DNA of 8,743 nt from Bacteroides sp. (lineage in GTDB: Bacteria; Bacteroidota; Bacteroidia; Bacteroidales; SM23-62): the NCBI GenBank assembly GCA_030589965.1, contig JAUUZM010000113.1, forward strand, positions 1-8,743. Reading direction: 5' to 3'. A program made the position numbers and the translations under genes. The notes under the pieces were generated by a model, which searched no databases, was not told the origin of the DNA, and saw only the letters and a program-made list of their open reading frames with translations. Positions 7,554 through 8,743 of the stretch are shown piece by piece; the first letter of the stretch is position 1, and each line of letters starts with the position of its first letter.

Positions 7554-8534
7554 ATGAGTGGGAAAATCAATAATAAAACTCTCCTGTATGTTTTCGTCGG
7601 ACTAATAGGAATTCTGGTTATAACCAAACTGCTTACCTCAAATAAATTAGTCAGAACACTGGATACTGAACTGGTAATTATAGATACCAGTCGTATTACA
7701 CACATACAATTATATCCAAGATCAGAGACCGGCGAAGAAATTGAATTTGAAAAGATCGGAACAAAATGGACCGTGTCCAGTAATAATATCAGGGGCGCGG
7801 CGGACCATAATTCTTTAAATCGTTCCTTAAGTGAACTCATTAACCTTAAAACCGAGCGATTGGTGGCTCGTTCTGAGGACAAATGGGGAGAATTTCAGGT
7901 TTCAGATTCTCTAAGCACACGGCTTGTTATACATGAAGGGAAGAAAAAAACACTTGACCTGGTCATTGGCCGCTTCGATTACCAGCCTCCCCCAGGGGGA
8001 ATCCAGGGTTTCCAGGGAAATCAGCAAAACCAGTTTTCAGGAGTCAGCTATGTGCGAAAATATTCCGAAGCAGAAGTATATGCTGTTGAGGGGTTTTTAG
8101 GACTTAGCTTTAACCAGGGCTTTAATACATGGAGGGATCAGACCATCTCCAATCTCAACCAGTCCCAAATCTCCAGATTGGTGTTTGATTACCCTGCTGA
8201 CAGTGGCTTTATTGCCCAAAGATCCCAGGCTGGATGGCAGGTAGCAGGACTTCCCGCCGATTCGGCCTCAATGGTCCAATACCTGAATGAAATTTCACGT
8301 AAGCGAAGTTCTTCTTTTGAGGATGGATTCCAACCTTCTGTTGCCCCGGATTACCAGTTAAACATTGAAGGTGATAACATGCCGCAGATAGTAATACGAG
8401 CCTTTTCTCAGCCAGGCGGTGATGTAATACTTAACAGCAGCATCAATCCAGAAACCTATTTCAGAAGCAGCCGGAATGATATATTTGCTGAGATTTTTAA
8501 ACCTGCTTCCAATCTTCTGTCAGGCCAAAAATAA
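7554..8534 (+). CDS. DUF4340 domain-containing membrane-anchored protein
   Basis: This 326-residue protein begins with a short basic stretch and one hydrophobic helix (about 10-26, LLYVFVGLIGILVITKL), then a long soluble region expected outside the cytoplasm. The soluble part shows the DUF4340 pattern: ITHIQLYP (48-55), EIEFEKIGTKWTVS (62-75), SEDKWGEFQVSDSLSTRLVI (107-126, stability-core segment), LVIGRF (136-141), then SYVRKYSEAEVYAVEG (165-180) and FNTWRDQTI (190-198). A second, weaker copy of the strand plus tryptophan pattern follows at 206-250, so the protein looks internally duplicated. A Pro/Gly/Gln-rich loop lies at 145-163. The gene follows the gldG-like gene by 48 nt in an A-rich gap; DUF4340 genes next to GldG-type ABC genes recur in several phyla, as I recall, and the function is unknown. 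Its last 15 nt overlap a convergent gene on the other strand. Domain assignment is confident, role is not. Confidence 0.85.
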   Translation: MSGKINNKTLLYVFVGLIGILVITKLLTSNKLVRTLDTELVIIDTSRITHIQLYPRSETGEEIEFEKIGTKWTVSSNNIRGAADHNSLNRSLSELINLKTERLVARSEDKWGEFQVSDSLSTRLVIHEGKKKTLDLVIGRFDYQPPPGGIQGFQGNQQNQFSGVSYVRKYSEAEVYAVEGFLGLSFNQGFNTWRDQTISNLNQSQISRLVFDYPADSGFIAQRSQAGWQVAGLPADSASMVQYLNEISRKRSSSFEDGFQPSVAPDYQLNIEGDNMPQIVIRAFSQPGGDVILNSSINPETYFRSSRNDIFAEIFKPASNLLSGQK

Positions 8535-8743
8535 ATCACCATTTATCCCGTCCACATAATTTGGCTGCATCCAGGGTAAATTTTTATGTTGATAAAACGG
8601 GGTTAAGGCAGCCTGCATATCTTTCATCTCAGTCTCATTAAGAGGCTTAAAGTTCCTGGCGATTTCAAGATTGTCCTTTACCACTTCCATGCTGTCCATG
8701 CCAATATTGGCAAGTGAAAAATGATCAGCTGTCAGAGCGTATC
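8520..8743 (-). CDS. Probable aldo/keto reductase, C-terminal part (5' end outside window)
   Basis: Reading the - strand, a frame is open from the right edge to a TGA at 8522-8520, giving 73 codons. It has no start in the window, so it is the end of a gene entering from the right. The translation includes SLANIGMDSMEVVKDNLEIA followed by RNFKPLNETEMKDMQAAL and then FYQHKNLPWMQPNYVDG. The first part resembles the last conserved block of aldo/keto reductases, where an I-G-x-x-S/N-x-E-x-V-x-x-N-L motif binds the adenosine phosphate of NADP(H), followed by a P-L-x-x-x-E helix. That identity rests on a short segment and is provisional. The alternative is that this is an unrelated protein with an open frame by chance, but the codon pattern and sensible sequence argue against that. 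It converges on the DUF4340 gene and overlaps it by 15 nt. Confidence 0.6.
   Translation of the reverse strand, partial: YALTADHFSLANIGMDSMEVVKDNLEIARNFKPLNETEMKDMQAALTPFYQHKNLPWMQPNYVDGINGDLFLA

Noticed and set aside
7532..7882. A 116-codon - strand frame opposite the start of the DUF4340 gene.
   Set aside because: The + strand frame here carries a membrane anchor and DUF4340 motifs. The antisense product is serine- and leucine-rich, as is common for shadow frames.
8561..8617. A GGCTGC ... GCAGCC inverted repeat near the right edge, considered as a terminator for the transporter cassette.
   Set aside because: The arms are only six bases long, the loop is about 40 bases, no T-run follows, and the whole stretch is coding on the - strand.

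Overview
The window looks like a chromosomal stretch from a member of the Bacteroidota. The evidence is a gliding-type ABC transporter set (GldA, GldF and GldG homologues), a Bacteroidota-style outer-membrane beta-barrel beside a secreted TPR protein, A-rich leaders instead of strong Shine-Dalgarno sites, and moderate G+C. This taxonomic placement is inferred from gene content. No marker gene such as rRNA or a ribosomal protein is present.

Left half (1-4237), all on the + strand and tightly packed: the 3' end of an outer-membrane beta-barrel protein, then a 650-residue exported TPR-repeat protein starting 6 nt after the barrel's stop, then a GNAT acetyltransferase of the phosphinothricin-acetyltransferase-like group (8-nt overlap), then a three-domain rhodanese resembling E. 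coli YnjE (32-nt overlap, or 8 nt from its second ATG). The overlaps and tiny gaps suggest one operon, although the four products have no obvious shared pathway.

Right half (4292-8534), also + strand, after a 54-nt AT-rich gap: a compact four-gene transporter cassette of ATPase (GldA-like), six-helix ABC-2 permease (GldF-like), GldG-like membrane-anchored extracytoplasmic protein, and a DUF4340 protein with one N-terminal membrane anchor. The ATPase and permease probably form the transporter core. GldG and the DUF4340 protein would sit on the outer face of the inner membrane as accessory or substrate-handling parts. No other gliding genes (gldB, gldD, gldH-N) are visible here, so a motility role is not shown.

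Right edge (8520-8743): the 3' end of a gene on the - strand, probably an aldo/keto reductase. It converges on the DUF4340 gene and overlaps its last 15 nt. I saw no tRNA, rRNA, CRISPR array, insertion sequence or clear terminator hairpin. The region reads as a mostly ordinary core-genome neighbourhood. The most interesting part is the GldAFG plus DUF4340 cassette, whose substrate is unknown.
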